A DNA stretch of 6,100 bases from an uncultured Clostridia bacterium. GTDB lineage: Bacteria > Bacillota > Clostridia > Oscillospirales > CAG-272. Below the pieces are notes generated by a model, which had not been told where the DNA came from, made no database searches, and saw only the letters and a program-made list of their open reading frames with translations. The position numbers and the translations under genes are program-made. The DNA lies in assembly GCA_947306035.1 (NCBI GenBank), contig CAMZFG010000066.1, forward strand, positions 1 through 6,100, read 5' to 3'. Positions 5,301-6,100 of this stretch are shown piece after piece; the stretch's first letter is position 1, and each line of letters starts with the position of its first letter.

Positions 5301-6100
5301 ATGGCTGCACTGCCGCAAAAGCCGCCCCCCGGGCAGTATCAGTACGAGCAAGTCGCAAAGCCGAGATCGCTCGGCGACCTGCCCCGCTTTCTCAAAGAGC
5401 TGTTGGGCGGTTTCTTTTCCCGTCTGTTCTACATCTTCGGGCTGGTGTGGAAGAGCGGCCCCATCTACCTGTTTTTGATGTGCTTCGTCGCTCTCTTCGA
5501 GGGCGTGATGCCGCTTGTGGGCGCCCTGCTCTCCCGCGAGATTCTCAACCACCTGCAGGACGTCATCACCGAAACGGCGCTCGGGCGCGTGTTTGACGAG
5601 GCGGCGTTCTGGGGCTCGATGGTGCTGCTGCTGCTGATCTTTTTCTTCACGTATAAGATCCTCAACAAGATCGTCGCGCGCCTGTCGAACGCGGTGACGC
5701 GGCTTTCGGGCGAGCGCGTGGTGCGCCACGTCAAGATCCAGATCATGGAAAAAGCGCAGGCGCTCGACCTCTCCTCGTTCGATCTGCCCGCCTTTTACGA
5801 AAAACTGGAGAACGCCAACCGCGAAGCGGGCACCCGCCCCGTCTCCATTCTCAATTCGACCTTTACCGTCATCAGCACGGTGATCTCGCTGGTCGGCTAT
5901 ATCGTCATTCTGGCGAACGCCATGTGGTGGGCGGCCCTGGCCATTGCGGCGGCGGCCATTCCCTCTGCCGTGGTCAACTTTATCTATCGCCGCAAGTCCT
6001 TTGCCTATATGCGCCACCGCTCCATCGACCGGCGGCAGATGAACTACTACGCCGACCTGACCGTCAACAAAGACCTGGCCAAAGAGATCCGCATGTACGG
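5301..6100 (+). CDS. ABC exporter, N-terminal membrane domain (partial, runs off the right edge)
   Basis: An open frame from the ATG at 5301 to the window end (266 complete codons, no stop). The RBS AAAGGAG (5288-5294) sits six bases before ATG. The first roughly 50 residues are cytoplasmic and begin with a proline-rich stretch (LPQKPPPGQYQYEQ). Membrane segments follow at about 52-77, 103-120 and a paired hairpin at 184-225. The segment SSFDLPAFYEKLENANREAG (158-177) matches the intracellular-loop region of type-1 ABC exporters (D/N-P-x-F-Y-x-K-L-E-N-A). Near the end NKDLAKEIRMY (256-266) matches the second coupling region (AKEIR). The ATP-binding domain with Walker A, the signature motif and Walker B should follow outside the window, as in half-size exporters of about 600 residues. 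Substrate is unknown. Long frames on the opposite strand here are shadows. It is divergent from the DUF1015 operon. Confidence 0.88.
   Translation, partial: MAALPQKPPPGQYQYEQVAKPRSLGDLPRFLKELLGGFFSRLFYIFGLVWKSGPIYLFLMCFVALFEGVMPLVGALLSREILNHLQDVITETALGRVFDEAAFWGSMVLLLLIFFFTYKILNKIVARLSNAVTRLSGERVVRHVKIQIMEKAQALDLSSFDLPAFYEKLENANREAGTRPVSILNSTFTVISTVISLVGYIVILANAMWWAALAIAAAAIPSAVVNFIYRRKSFAYMRHRSIDRRQMNYYADLTVNKDLAKEIRMY

Noticed and set aside
5256..6017. Long minus-strand open frame (253 codons) opposite the ABC exporter
   Set aside because: Its product is low-complexity and rich in Arg, His, Glu and Gln, typical of an antisense shadow of a GC-rich gene. The plus frame has an RBS, promoter, membrane segments and family motifs.

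Overview
The window looks like chromosomal DNA from a spore-forming Firmicute of the class Clostridia, possibly an Oscillospiraceae/Ruminococcaceae-type gut anaerobe. Coding regions are GC-rich and the short gaps are AT-rich. Shine-Dalgarno sites are strong AGGAGG-type and promoters are of SigA type. The window carries the endospore-specific pair spoIIGA-sigE. Family-level placement is inference from sequence style; the spore-former call rests on the two genes.

Layout. (1) At the left edge a minus-strand gene begins at base 8 and runs out of the window; only its promoter, RBS and first codons are visible. (2) Bases 93-1298, minus: a BspA-like leucine-rich-repeat lipoprotein with its own consensus promoter. 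(3) Bases 1299-1463: a divergent gap with two near-perfect palindromes sharing the core CTGTTTCAG, next to the promoter of a small XRE-family regulator (1464-1709, plus). (4) A strong, probably two-way terminator (1726-1763) separates this regulator from the convergent spoIIGA-sigE operon (3338 down to 1780). (5) Bases 3475-5121, minus: a two-gene operon of a DUF1015 protein and an unrecognised 121-residue protein, with a clear promoter and terminator. (6) From 5301 to the right edge, plus: the N-terminal membrane part of an ABC exporter, divergent from the DUF1015 operon.

How they work together. SpoIIGA is the membrane aspartic protease that removes the pro-sequence of pro-SigE, which starts the mother-cell programme; both proteins carry the expected key motifs. 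The XRE gene and the LRR lipoprotein share a divergent control region and may form a small regulated surface-protein module. The DUF1015 and ABC genes look like ordinary neighbours.

No gap exceeds about 180 bases and each contains recognisable signals. I see no CRISPR array, tRNA, rRNA or insertion sequence. The most notable non-coding signal is the twin palindrome at 1392-1434. I found no compelling new multi-gene system.
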